Below are positions 16,320-25,300 of a DNA stretch of 64,000 nt, one piece after another. Position 1 is the stretch's first letter. The number at the start of each line of letters is the position of its first letter. Both the position numbers and the translations under genes were made by a program. A model generated the notes under the pieces. It was not told where the DNA came from. It saw only the letters and a list, made by a program, of their open reading frames with translations, and did no database searches. Source of the stretch: Streptomyces sp. CB02058 (GTDB taxonomy: Bacteria; Actinomycetota; Actinomycetes; Streptomycetales; Streptomycetaceae). The stretch spans positions 1,364,001 to 1,428,000 of the forward strand of contig NZ_LIPG01000003.1 of NCBI RefSeq assembly GCF_001905505.1, given 5' to 3'.

Positions 16320-17599
16320 CGGACCATCGACCGCTCAGTATCTGGACGGCGACGGCGCCCGTGCCCGCGTCCACGACCGGAGCACCCGCGTGGCCGCGCG
16401 GAGCCGTGGTGAACGACGGCGACGAGCGGGCCGACGCCCGTCGGCTGCCCAAGTTCGCGCACGGCTGGCAGCGCCGGGGCGTCCCGATGGAGCAGGGACG
16501 GCAGGCGCTCGGCCTGGTCCACCGGTCGACCGGCGAGGCGGTGGTCGAGCTGGACGAACTCGCCATGCCCGTCCCGGTCACCGAAGCCGGACTGCGGGTC
16601 ATCACCCGGCTCGAGGAAGGGTGGCCCGATGTGCCCCCGAGCGCAGCCGAGACCGAGGTGCTCGCCGGTGAACAGATCGAGGTCCGGCGTCTGCTGCTGG
16701 CCCGCCTCGCCGACGAGGGAAGGCCCCCCGCCGAGCTGTTCCACATCCTGCCCTGGCACCGGGTGACCCTGCTGGCCGATGAGATCGACGCCCTGCTCCA
16801 CGGTGGCGTGCCCGGCGAGGTGATCCGGCTGCGCCACTGGTTCCGGCCGGTCGGCCCCCGCTTCACCGCGTCCCTGGAACAGCTCGACGAAGGAGTGCGG
16901 GACGACGACCCCGGCCTGGTCCGGGTGGCCGCCACCAGCCTGTGCGCCCGGCTGACGGACCTGGACGCGGCCCGGCTGCCCGCACACGCCAGGGTGTCGC
17001 TCGCCGCGCTCGTCGAGGTGCTCGCGGAGGGAAACAGATTCCTCGGCCACACCGCGGCCCGGGTCACCGGCAAACTGCGCGGAGAAGGCGGGTCCGCCCC
17101 CGCGGCACCGCGCATGGACACGGTGCTGCTCGACGCGGGGGCGTCCGACGGGATCCGGCGCGAGAGCCAGGAGTTCGAACGGGCCCCGTTCACCGTCCGG
17201 GTGGCCGTCACCAGTACGGGACACGTCACCGTCAGCGCGCACGCCGTGCTCCGGCCGGGCGAGCACCGGCTGCTCACCGAGGGGTACGGGGTCATGCTCC
17301 TGCCGTTCCGGATCTTGGCGGCAGACGGGGCGACGCGGTACTGGGTCGTGCTGGAGCCGTCCGGCGCCTTCATCGGCGGGAGCCTGCCCCTGCCCATCCC
17401 CACCGGTGATTTCGTCGAGGCCGACGTGGACGGACCGCCGATCGGCGTACGGGAGGCGGCGTCACTGGGAGCGGAGGAGGTGGAGCGCTCGATCGCGGCG
17501 GTCGACACCGGCAGCTACCTGGACCTCTGGGAGCGGATCGCGGACGCGCTGCCCCCGTCGCACCCGTTGCGGGACGTCATCGGCCGGGCCGTCCAGTGA
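16316..17599 (+). CDS. uncharacterised cytoplasmic protein (operon gene 2)
   Basis: The product is 427 residues from GTG 16316, overlapping the stop of gene 1. I do not recognise a family. It is soluble with no signal or membrane segment. The first half is largely helical (EIDALLHGGVPGEVIRLRHW, then FTASLEQLDEG). The second half looks beta-rich (FTVRVAVTSTGHVTVSAHAV, then EGYGVMLLPFRILAA and YWVVLEPSGAFIGG) and could be a sandwich or binding domain. Codon use is normal for the genus. GTGA overlaps on both sides tie it to the nucleotidyltransferase and the WD40 protein, so it is presumably an adaptor or sensor of that complex. Function unassigned. Confidence 0.75.
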   Translation: MTDHRPLSIWTATAPVPASTTGAPAWPRGAVVNDGDERADARRLPKFAHGWQRRGVPMEQGRQALGLVHRSTGEAVVELDELAMPVPVTEAGLRVITRLEEGWPDVPPSAAETEVLAGEQIEVRRLLLARLADEGRPPAELFHILPWHRVTLLADEIDALLHGGVPGEVIRLRHWFRPVGPRFTASLEQLDEGVRDDDPGLVRVAATSLCARLTDLDAARLPAHARVSLAALVEVLAEGNRFLGHTAARVTGKLRGEGGSAPAAPRMDTVLLDAGASDGIRRESQEFERAPFTVRVAVTSTGHVTVSAHAVLRPGEHRLLTEGYGVMLLPFRILAADGATRYWVVLEPSGAFIGGSLPLPIPTGDFVEADVDGPPIGVREAASLGAEEVERSIAAVDTGSYLDLWERIADALPPSHPLRDVIGRAVQ

Positions 17600-20500
17600 C
17601 CCCTGCCGGCCTGCCGAGAGACCTCGGCCGCCATCTCGTGGAGGAGGCGCCGCCCCACGAGGCGGACGAGATACGCCAGGAGCTCCTCGGGCCCGGGCAG
17701 CCGCTCTTCCGGCTGGTCGAGCGGTTCGTCGAGCGCGCCGACAGCCACGCGCTCAGAGCGCTGCACGAGGAAGTGACGCCGCTGCACCGGCTGTTGAACG
17801 ACGGCCGCGGGGCGCGGAGAGTGCCCGAGACCAAAGCCGTCCTCGGCGCACCGTTCCGGCCCGAGGAGGACGCCGCCGTCAACGCCCTGCGCTCGCTGGC
17901 CGGCATGGGACTCGCCCTCGTCGACACCGACGCCGCCCCCGATGTGCTGCCCGCCGTCCTCGGCCGTATCGAGGCGGCCCGGGTCTTCCCACTGGGTACG
18001 CAGTCCTCCGGATGGACCCCCGACGCACTCGCACAGGGGAACACTCCCCTCCATCGCTGCCTCGACGCCCTGGCGGTCGCGGCAGCCGACGCCGGACGCC
18101 GGGACGGGGCCTCGCTCACCGCGGCGCTCACCCTCCAGCGCCTGGCCGGGGCCGGCCCCGCGTCGCGGCGTTCCCCGCAGCGGGTGGAGGTGTTGACCTC
18201 CCGCGGGGTCCACGGCCGCCACGCGACGCTACGGGCCCGTCAGCTGCCCTCGGGCCCGCCGGCACTCGTGCCCGACCCCGCGAGGATGAGCCTGTTCAGC
18301 GCGGACCCGCTCTTCCAGACATCCCTGGAGCGGGCGTGGGAGTGCGCGGGCGCCGGACACGTCGAGGGAACGGTGCTCTGGTGGCTGGAGAGCGAGGCCG
18401 GCCCCGTCCACTACGTCGAGGACGAGTCACTGGGCGCCGCCTTCGCCGTCGTGCTGGACGAGATCCACCGGCTCCGGAACTGGGGCTCCGCCCGGCGTGC
18501 CGTGCGACGGCTCGCCGACGACGTGGCGGTGGTCGGGAAGATCGACGGACTCGGCAACCTCGGCCGGGTCGACCAGTACCGTGCGAAGCTCGCGGCGGCG
18601 AAGGTGAGCCGGGTCATCGTCCCCGTGGGCGACCAGGAGGACGCACTGGGCTTCGCCCGCCCCGGACTCACGGTCGAACCCGCCGGGAACTGGGCGGAGG
18701 CCGCCGGGCGGGCACGCCGCCGTGACGGCCGGGTGATGGCGGGAAACGCGCTGCTCCTGGCCCTGGTCGTCGCGGTCCTGTTCGGAGGTGTCGCGGTGTG
18801 GCTCCTGATGGGGGAACAGGACCGCAGCGACGAGCGCCAGCGGGTCGCGCGGTCCCGTCAGCTCGTCAGGGAGGCGGCCGAGCTGGAGGCGACCGACCCG
18901 GGGCTGTCCCGGCAGCTGCTCCTGATGGCGTACGACGTCTCGCGGACCGACCAGGCACGAGGCGCTCTGCTGAACAGCCTCACCCTGCCGGGCTCGTACA
19001 CCCATGACGTCCGGACGCAGGGATCACCCGTGACGATCGCCTTCCAGCCCCCGGGGGAGCTGCTGGCGGTGGGCGGGACCGGCACCGTCGTCCTCCAGGA
19101 CGTGCAGCACGGCCGACAGGTCGCGGAGCTGACGGGAGGGACCGGGGACGTCGGGGCGCTGGCCTTCAGCCCGGACGGGCGGACGCTGGCGGTGGGCCAT
19201 GGATTCGGCGACTACGGCATGACCCTGCCCGCCGGGAGCATCCAGCTCTGGGACGTCTCCGAACCCGGACACGCGCGCCGGCTCGCCTCGTTGCCGTACA
19301 GCTACTCGGTCACCGCCCTGGCCTTCAGCCCGGACGGGGAGCAGCTCGCCACGGGAAGCGCGGGCGGGCCCACGCGGCTGTGGGACGTCGGCCGGCCGGG
19401 AAGCCCCACACCCGTGAAGACCCTGGACGCCGCCGCCGACGTGTACTCCGTCGCCTTCGCACCGGGCGGCCGGTCCACAGCCTGGGAGTTCGAGGACCGG
19501 GTCGTCTTCCGGGGACCCGACGGCGAACGGCTCGCCACGCTCAGGAGCAAGGCCGGTGGCATGTCGTACGCGCCCGACGGCACCCTGTTCGCCACCACCG
19601 GCCGACAGGACCACGAGATCACCGTGTGGGACGTCACGGACGCGGGCAAGCCCCGCTCCGTGACCACTGTTCCTCAGAGCGACGGATTCGTGCGTTTCGC
19701 CCCCGACAGCCGGCACCTGGTCACCAGCTGGGACGGCGAAGCCGTACTGCGCCGCCTCACCCGTCTCGACGACGGCCGGCTGATCCACGACCCCAACTTC
19801 GAGGCACCGCTGAGCCGTTCGGCGGCAGGCTCCGACAGCTCCGGCATGGACGTCAGCCCGGACGGCCGGACGGTCGCGACGGCCACGTCCGCCGACGGCA
19901 CCGTCAGGCTCTGGGACATCTCCGTGCCGCAGCAGCCCGGTGCGCTCTCGGTGGCCGCCGACCCCGACCCGCAGCGGTCGGTGGGCAGAGGCATCGACAT
20001 CGACCTGTCCGAGGACGGCGACCGCATGGCCGCCACCTGCGGACAGGCCGTCTGCCTCTGGGACATGGGCGACCCGAGGAAACCGAAGTACGCCGGCGTC
20101 CTCCCCGAGGAGCCGTTGGGAGGGTCGGACAACCCCGTCTTCAGCGCGGACGGCGGGGCACTGTTCGTGTCCAGCCAGCAGGACCACGTGACGGTGTGGG
20201 ACGTCGAGGACCTCGACGCCCCCGCGCGGATCGGGAGCTTCGAACCGGGCGAGTCCAGCTCGTACACGTTCAGCGACGACGGAACGCTGCTCGTCTCCGC
20301 GGTCGACACGGCGGACTCGTCCACGGACCCGCGCAACGTCCTCGTGCTCTGGGACCTCGCCGATCCCCGGCGACCGCTGCGCACGGCCACCCTTCCCGGC
20401 GTGTCGGAGGAGTTCACGATCGAGGAGATCGCCATCAGCCCGGACAACTCCGTGGTGGCCGTCCTCGACTTCGCGAAGGACCTGAGCCTGTGGAACATCG

Positions 20501-21018
20501 AGGAACCCGCGAAGCCCGTCCGCCTGCCGGGACGGAAGGTGGACCAGGAGAACGCCGACCACATCGTCTTCTCCGGTGACGGCCGTCGGCTGATGGCCGG
20601 GGGCAGGAACGGGACCGGCCAGATCTGGGACCTTGACGATCCGCCGGAGGAACCGGCGGCTCCACTGCTCGCCGGGTCCCTCCCGCACTACGCCAGGCTC
20701 GCCGTGTCACGCGACGGGGGCCTTCTGCTGACCGAGGGGGAGAGTGCGACGCAGCGCGTCTGGAACGTCCAGGACATCGAAAAGCCACGGCACCTCGTCA
20801 TGATCCGCGGCGCCGGACCCTACGACTCCGGGTGGGAATTCAGCCCGGACGGACGTCTGTTGGTCGCGGGCTCCACCGAAGGCGTCGTGAGCGTCTGGCC
20901 GTTGGACATGAAGGACATCAAGTCCCGTCTCTGCAGCCGCCCCGGAGAGCGCATCACCGAGAAGCAGTGGGATCAGTACCTCCCCGAACGCGACTACGCC
21001 CCGCCCTGCGCCCCGTGA
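17596..21018 (+). CDS. membrane-anchored Lon-like / WD40 propeller protein (operon gene 3)
   Basis: The product is 1140 residues from GTG 17596. Residues 1-230 are helical and unassigned. About 232-345 look like a Lon (S16) protease fold: DESLGAAFAVVLDE stands where Lon has its GPSAG serine motif, and VGKIDGLGNLGRVDQYRAKL followed by RVIVP matches the G-I...EKLLAA...VILP part. In my alignment the catalytic lysine position is arginine or shifted, so activity is uncertain. One transmembrane helix (about 383-402, LLLALVVAVLFGGVAVWLLM) follows. Then comes the helical linker (SRQLVREAAELEATDPGLSR, LLLMAYDVSRTDQARGALL) that normally joins nSTAND ATPases to WD40 propellers. The rest is about 10-14 WD repeats (IQLWDVS, VRLWDIS, VCLWDMG, GQIWDLD). 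A signalling protein coupling a sensor propeller to a proteolytic or binding domain is inferred. Confidence 0.75.
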   Translation: MTPAGLPRDLGRHLVEEAPPHEADEIRQELLGPGQPLFRLVERFVERADSHALRALHEEVTPLHRLLNDGRGARRVPETKAVLGAPFRPEEDAAVNALRSLAGMGLALVDTDAAPDVLPAVLGRIEAARVFPLGTQSSGWTPDALAQGNTPLHRCLDALAVAAADAGRRDGASLTAALTLQRLAGAGPASRRSPQRVEVLTSRGVHGRHATLRARQLPSGPPALVPDPARMSLFSADPLFQTSLERAWECAGAGHVEGTVLWWLESEAGPVHYVEDESLGAAFAVVLDEIHRLRNWGSARRAVRRLADDVAVVGKIDGLGNLGRVDQYRAKLAAAKVSRVIVPVGDQEDALGFARPGLTVEPAGNWAEAAGRARRRDGRVMAGNALLLALVVAVLFGGVAVWLLMGEQDRSDERQRVARSRQLVREAAELEATDPGLSRQLLLMAYDVSRTDQARGALLNSLTLPGSYTHDVRTQGSPVTIAFQPPGELLAVGGTGTVVLQDVQHGRQVAELTGGTGDVGALAFSPDGRTLAVGHGFGDYGMTLPAGSIQLWDVSEPGHARRLASLPYSYSVTALAFSPDGEQLATGSAGGPTRLWDVGRPGSPTPVKTLDAAADVYSVAFAPGGRSTAWEFEDRVVFRGPDGERLATLRSKAGGMSYAPDGTLFATTGRQDHEITVWDVTDAGKPRSVTTVPQSDGFVRFAPDSRHLVTSWDGEAVLRRLTRLDDGRLIHDPNFEAPLSRSAAGSDSSGMDVSPDGRTVATATSADGTVRLWDISVPQQPGALSVAADPDPQRSVGRGIDIDLSEDGDRMAATCGQAVCLWDMGDPRKPKYAGVLPEEPLGGSDNPVFSADGGALFVSSQQDHVTVWDVEDLDAPARIGSFEPGESSSYTFSDDGTLLVSAVDTADSSTDPRNVLVLWDLADPRRPLRTATLPGVSEEFTIEEIAISPDNSVVAVLDFAKDLSLWNIEEPAKPVRLPGRKVDQENADHIVFSGDGRRLMAGGRNGTGQIWDLDDPPEEPAAPLLAGSLPHYARLAVSRDGGLLLTEGESATQRVWNVQDIEKPRHLVMIRGAGPYDSGWEFSPDGRLLVAGSTEGVVSVWPLDMKDIKSRLCSRPGERITEKQWDQYLPERDYAPPCAP

Positions 21019-22904
21019 CGCCCACGGACCTCGGTGCCGCCGAGCAACGGCTCTGGACCGCGTATCCCCACGGTGGGTGGGTCGACGCGGCCGATACGGC
21101 CGCACCGGCGGGCGACGGCCCTGCACCGTCCGTGCGCGCCGAGGTGATCAGGGCCCTGCTGCTCGGTGCCAGGGAACCGGAGCCGGGGCAGGTGGCCGGA
21201 CTCCGGCTGCGCAACGCCCGGATCACCGGCACGCTGGACCTTCTGCACGCCACGGTCGACTCCGCCGTGGTTCTCGAAGGGTGCCGCTTCGACGAACCGC
21301 CGCGACTCGCCCAGTCCACGCTGCGGAGCCTGCGCGTGTACGGCTGCCGGATGCCGGGGTTCGACGGTGCGGGGATGAGAGTCGAGGGTCGGCTCGACCT
21401 CCGCGCGGGGGTGGTGGCCGGCGGAGTCCGGCTCGACCGGGCCAGGATCGAGGGCGAAGTCATGCTGGGCGGTGCCCTGCTGGGCGAAGCCGGCGACGGT
21501 CTCGCGCTGGGCGGCGACGGAATGACCGTCGGCGGCGGCCTGGACTGCGGAGAGGGATTCGTCGCCGACGGCCAGGTCCTGCTGCGAGGGGCCAGGATCG
21601 AGGGACCGGTCAGCCTCGAAGGCGCGACCGTACGGTGTCCCGGGGCGGACGCGCTGATTCTCGACCGGGCGGTCGTCAACGACCGGATCCTGGCCCCCGG
21701 ACTCACGGTGATCGGCCGCTTCAGGATGTTCAATGCCACGATCGCGGGAAGCATCCAGCTGTCCGGGTCGCGGCTGAGCAATCCGGGCGGCATGGCGCTG
21801 GGCGCCGGTGGCCTGAGCGTACGCGGCGCCGTCTGGTGCTCCGACTCCTTCGCCGCCGAGGGCGAAGTCCGGCTGATCGGAGCCGAGATGGGGGCGAACC
21901 TCACCCTCGACGGAGCCGTGCTCGGCAATCCGGGAGGCAGTGCGCTGACTCTGGACCGGGCCACCGTCACGGATGTGCACGCCACCGGCATGACCGTCGA
22001 CGGAGGCCATGTCACGCTCGTCGGCGCGCAGATACGCGGCCGGCTCGACCTGAGGCGGACGCGGCTCGGCACCGACGGTGAGGACGTCGCCCTGGACGCC
22101 GAGGCGGCGACCGTCGGCGACAGCATCCTGTGCCAGGACATGCGTTCAGCGGCAGCGGTGCGGTTGTGCGGCGCAGTCGTCGCCGGGTCGGTGTTGTTCA
22201 CCGGCGCCCGGCTGGCCGCGCGTGACCACCTGGTGCTCGATCTGCGCCTGATCCGGGCCGTCGAACTCCTGCTGAGCCCCGCCGAGCCGATCAGGGGCAT
22301 GGTGAACCTGGAACACGCCCAGCTCGGCGTCCTCGGCGACGATCCTGAGCGCTGGCCCGCCGAACTCGGCCTGGACGGACTGACGTACGAGGCGCTGAAG
22401 CCGGAACTCCCCGCCACGTCACGCCTGCGCTGGCTCGCGCGAGACCCCTCCGGACCCCGGCCCCAGCCCTACGAGCAGCTTGCCGCGCTGTACGTCCGCG
22501 CGGGCGACCAGGCCGAAGCACGCCGGGTGCTGTACGCGAAGGAGCGGCGGCAGCGCCGGGGCCGCCCGCCGCTCAGCCGTACCTGGGGTGCGCTTCAGGA
22601 CGTCACCGTCGGCTACGGCTACCGGCCCTGGCGGGCGGCGCTGTGGCTGTTGCTGCTGCACGGAATCGGCAGCGTGGCGTACGCGGTCTCGCCGCCGCCC
22701 CCGCTCAAACCGGACGAGACCCCGCACTTCAACGCGGTGGCGTACGCGACCGATCTGCTGCTGCCGCTCGTCGACCTCGGGCAGGAGCGTGCCTTCAATC
22801 CCGCGGGCTGCGCCCAGTGGCTGTCGTACCTGCTGATCGCGGGAGGCTGGATCCTGGCCACGACGGTGGCCGCCGGGGTCGCCCGCGCGCTCTCCCGCCC
22901 GTGA
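21015..22904 (+). CDS. beta-helix membrane protein (operon gene 4)
   Basis: The product is 629 residues from GTG 21015, overlapping the stop of gene 3. Residues about 60-460 consist of short repeats ending in G/L patterns (ARITGTLDLLHATVDSAVVL, RLDLRAGVVAGGVRLDRARI, GSIQLSGSRLSNPGG), typical of a right-handed pentapeptide-like beta helix. About 485-530 form a basic helical linker (YVRAGDQAEARRVLYAKERR). Two transmembrane helices close the protein (about 540-558 and 604-625). Homologues in Streptomyces are usually labelled membrane-associated oxidoreductase, without a visible oxidoreductase motif here. It is likely a membrane scaffold or pore-like partner of the WD40 protein, inferred from operon coupling only. 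Confidence 0.75.
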   Translation: MTPTDLGAAEQRLWTAYPHGGWVDAADTAAPAGDGPAPSVRAEVIRALLLGAREPEPGQVAGLRLRNARITGTLDLLHATVDSAVVLEGCRFDEPPRLAQSTLRSLRVYGCRMPGFDGAGMRVEGRLDLRAGVVAGGVRLDRARIEGEVMLGGALLGEAGDGLALGGDGMTVGGGLDCGEGFVADGQVLLRGARIEGPVSLEGATVRCPGADALILDRAVVNDRILAPGLTVIGRFRMFNATIAGSIQLSGSRLSNPGGMALGAGGLSVRGAVWCSDSFAAEGEVRLIGAEMGANLTLDGAVLGNPGGSALTLDRATVTDVHATGMTVDGGHVTLVGAQIRGRLDLRRTRLGTDGEDVALDAEAATVGDSILCQDMRSAAAVRLCGAVVAGSVLFTGARLAARDHLVLDLRLIRAVELLLSPAEPIRGMVNLEHAQLGVLGDDPERWPAELGLDGLTYEALKPELPATSRLRWLARDPSGPRPQPYEQLAALYVRAGDQAEARRVLYAKERRQRRGRPPLSRTWGALQDVTVGYGYRPWRAALWLLLLHGIGSVAYAVSPPPPLKPDETPHFNAVAYATDLLLPLVDLGQERAFNPAGCAQWLSYLLIAGGWILATTVAAGVARALSRP

Positions 22905-23019
22905 GGTGGTGTTTCCGCACGGTCGACCCGAACTGCGCCATCGCCCCCGCGGCACTGATCGCCGAGGGCCCCGCACCGCCGGAGAGAAGCCTTCGCAGGT
23001 GCCGGGACGGACGGGCATC

Positions 23020-23346
23020 ATGGCGGCCATGAGCACTACCGCTGCCGACTGGGTCACCATCGCGCACTACGAGCACACGTCCGGCTGCCTGCATCCGAAC
23101 GCCGCCGCCCGGGCTTGACTGCGGGAGCGGGGTATCGACTGGATGCCCTTCACCGCAGGCGAGTTCTACTTCGACCTGGCCTGCGGCATCGCGTCCGACG
23201 GCCACTGGCACGGCTGGTTCAGTGTCCGGATCGCCGCCGATGCCCTCCGCCGCCTCGGCCTGCATCCCGACCAGCCGAGCGCCGAGGTTTCCGACCAGAG
23301 CCCGCCCGGCTGGTGGCACGCCGCCGCGGAACGCCGCGGATGGTGA
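23020..23346 (+). pseudogene. small conserved-looking gene broken by one in-frame TGA
   Basis: From ATG 23020 (or 23029) the frame reads STTAADWVTIAHYEHTSGCL, then HPNAAARA, a TGA at 23116-23118, and continues in the same frame with LRERGIDWMPFTAGEFYFDL. It ends in APPGWW-type sequence (DQSPPGWWHAAAERRGW). Both halves look like one protein of about 108 residues, so a single nonsense change (for example CGA to TGA) is the simplest explanation. Function unknown. The 3' half could still be made from ATG 23143. Confidence 0.55.
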
Positions 23347-23473
23347 GGCCGGGGCCGGTTCGGCGCTTCAGTACCGGCGACCGAGGTCACCTCCTGGCCA
23401 GGCTGCTCACGTGCACGAAGGCCGTCGATCCGATGCAGACGAAATCATTTGACGGCGTCGGGACAATGCCTTC

Positions 23474-24091
23474 ATGGGTACGGACATCAGCGGCTTCGTC
23501 GAGTATCGGGCGCCGCGAGGAGATCGGAAGCCGGTCTGGTACAGCGCACACGGCCTCAGCTCCCTCAACGATGTCCGCAACTACGACGCGTTCGGTTGTC
23601 TCTTCGGGGTCCGCAACTATGCGAACTTCCGTCCCCTGGCCGCAGGCAGAGGGCTCCCCGTCGACGCCTCGGCCACCGTGAGTGCCCGGTTCGCCCAGCT
23701 GGCCGAGTGGTACGGCGGAGACGGCGTACACAGCACCACGTGGATCACGTGGGCCGAGGTGAAGGCCGTCGACTGGGACGAGCCCGCAGAGAAGCCCGAC
23801 AGCCGACTTCACCAGTACCGCCGGACGCCGAGCGGACTCGGAATGACGGGCAAGTCCTCCTGGAGCCGGGAGTTTGCCGAGGCCGTCGGACTGGAGAGAG
23901 GCGAAGACCGGGAGTGGCCCGAAGGAAGTGAGTGGCTCGTCGGGGACACGCTCTACAGATCAGTCACCATCCTCCGCAGGGATGCCGTCACCGAAACCGG
24001 CGAGTGGCAACCTGTCTGGGAAGCCATGAGGGAACTCGCGGAACAGCACGGCGACGACAACGTGCGCCTCGTCGTGTGGTTCGACGACTGA
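23474..24091 (+). CDS. hypothetical protein (MGTDISGFVEYR family)
   Basis: The product is 205 residues from ATG 23474. The opening MGTDISGFVEYR and the following RNYDAFGCLFGVRNYANF are typical of a small uncharacterised family found in actinobacteria. There is no signal peptide, membrane span or known catalytic motif. Tryptophan is frequent (VWYSAHG, AEWYGGDG, TTWITWAEVKAVDWD). The C-terminus VRLVVWFDD suggests a compact alpha/beta fold. No ribosome binding site is visible before the ATG; GACAAT six bases upstream may be a -10 of a leaderless message. It stands alone. The gap to 24265 holds nothing recognisable. Confidence 0.7.
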   Translation: MGTDISGFVEYRAPRGDRKPVWYSAHGLSSLNDVRNYDAFGCLFGVRNYANFRPLAAGRGLPVDASATVSARFAQLAEWYGGDGVHSTTWITWAEVKAVDWDEPAEKPDSRLHQYRRTPSGLGMTGKSSWSREFAEAVGLERGEDREWPEGSEWLVGDTLYRSVTILRRDAVTETGEWQPVWEAMRELAEQHGDDNVRLVVWFDD

Positions 24092-24265
24092 GCAGGGCAC
24101 TGCGCCCGCGCACCGCTGTGGGTCACACCTTCCGGATCATGTCGCCGGCCAGATGATGATGGCGGCGATGCGGAGTCCGGGGAGGTGTACGGGTCCGGAC
24201 CGAACGGGACGGCCAGGGCGGACCACGAACAGCCGACGACCCGCATGCGGGGTTCACCACCAGGG

Positions 24266-25009
24266 TCAGCCGGCGGTCATGACGGCGTGGTGCTCGGTGA
24301 GGCGTTGCTCGGACAACTCCCGGGGATAAACGGCGACCTTGCCGATCCCGCCGAGGAAGGAGGAGCGCAGGGCCGCGCTGCCGATGCGCAGCGGAGAGGT
24401 GGTGTTGCCGGGGACGATGGTGTAGTCGGCCAGCGCGTCCCGGTCCCGCAGGCGCCCGTCCCGGAAGATCTTGGTGTGCCCGGGCGGCTGGGCCGGGCCG
24501 TCCGGTGCGGTCGTGATGACGAGGGCGTAGTGGATCCACTCACCGGGCCGGATGGCGTCCTGGAAGTAGGAGCCCGCGCCCAGGCCGCCGGGAGGGTTGA
24601 AGGCGTAGCCGGAGATGCGGTTGGCGCGGCCCTCGGTGTTGTCCGCGGAGTAGATGCGGGCCACCCACTCACACTGGTTGACGGTGGCGTAGGTGAGCTT
24701 GCCGAGCCAGTGGACGTAGCCGGTGCCCTCCGTGCGCGGGAAGACGAGGACGTCCGGGCGCAGCCAGGCCTCGATGGTCAGCGCGCCCGTGGTGGGGACG
24801 GACAGCACATCGTTGTCCGGGACGTCGATGTACTGCTCCGAGGTGCCGTCGAACAGCGTGGCCGGGTCGCCGTTGGGCAGATGGGTGTGTCCGGGGGAGC
24901 CGTGGAACGTGGCGGTGAGCCCGCCCGGGGACACCTCCGTTCCGGCGCCGCCGAGGCCGAGGTACAGCACCGGGTCGTCCGACAGGATCAACTGGTCGTA
25001 GCTGCTCAA
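24266..25009 (-). CDS. LamG/concanavalin-like domain protein
   Basis: The product is 247 residues. The start is TTG 25009, seven bases after AGGGAGA; a GTG at 25015 would touch that site. The whole protein is one LamG/laminin-G-like jelly roll: LYLGLGGAGTEVS at the start, ATLFDGTSEQYIDVPD, the strand GALTIEAWLRPD (about 85), WIHYALVITT (about 175), then DGRLRDRDALAD and LRIGSAALRSSFLGGIGKVA. There is no signal peptide, so it is cytoplasmic or released with a partner. It may bind carbohydrate. Neighbours give no clue. Confidence 0.75.
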   Translation of the reverse strand: MSSYDQLILSDDPVLYLGLGGAGTEVSPGGLTATFHGSPGHTHLPNGDPATLFDGTSEQYIDVPDNDVLSVPTTGALTIEAWLRPDVLVFPRTEGTGYVHWLGKLTYATVNQCEWVARIYSADNTEGRANRISGYAFNPPGGLGAGSYFQDAIRPGEWIHYALVITTAPDGPAQPPGHTKIFRDGRLRDRDALADYTIVPGNTTSPLRIGSAALRSSFLGGIGKVAVYPRELSEQRLTEHHAVMTAG

Positions 25010-25300
25010 GAGCACTCTCCCTGCGACAGATCGTGCGACGGGTATGCGCAGGGCCGCCCCGTACGACGGGCCTGGTGGGGCGGCGGCATGCGGTGGCGGA
25101 CCGTCCCACTCTAGGAGGGGAAAGCCCCTGCCGTAACGGGCGCGTAGACGTGGAGCGGGGTGGGTGGGATGCGCCGGAGCGTTCTCCTGACGTTGCACGC
25201 CGGGGCGCTGCACCGGGGCCCGCGGACGTGGGAATGGCCCAGGGGAAGCACTTCTGAATGGCCCTGGGGAGTGGGCATCTACGGTTCTAGAGTTGTCCCC

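Noticed and set aside
23116..23118. Selenocysteine codon
   Set aside because: No selenoprotein family matches and no downstream stem suitable for a SECIS element was noticed; a point mutation is simpler.
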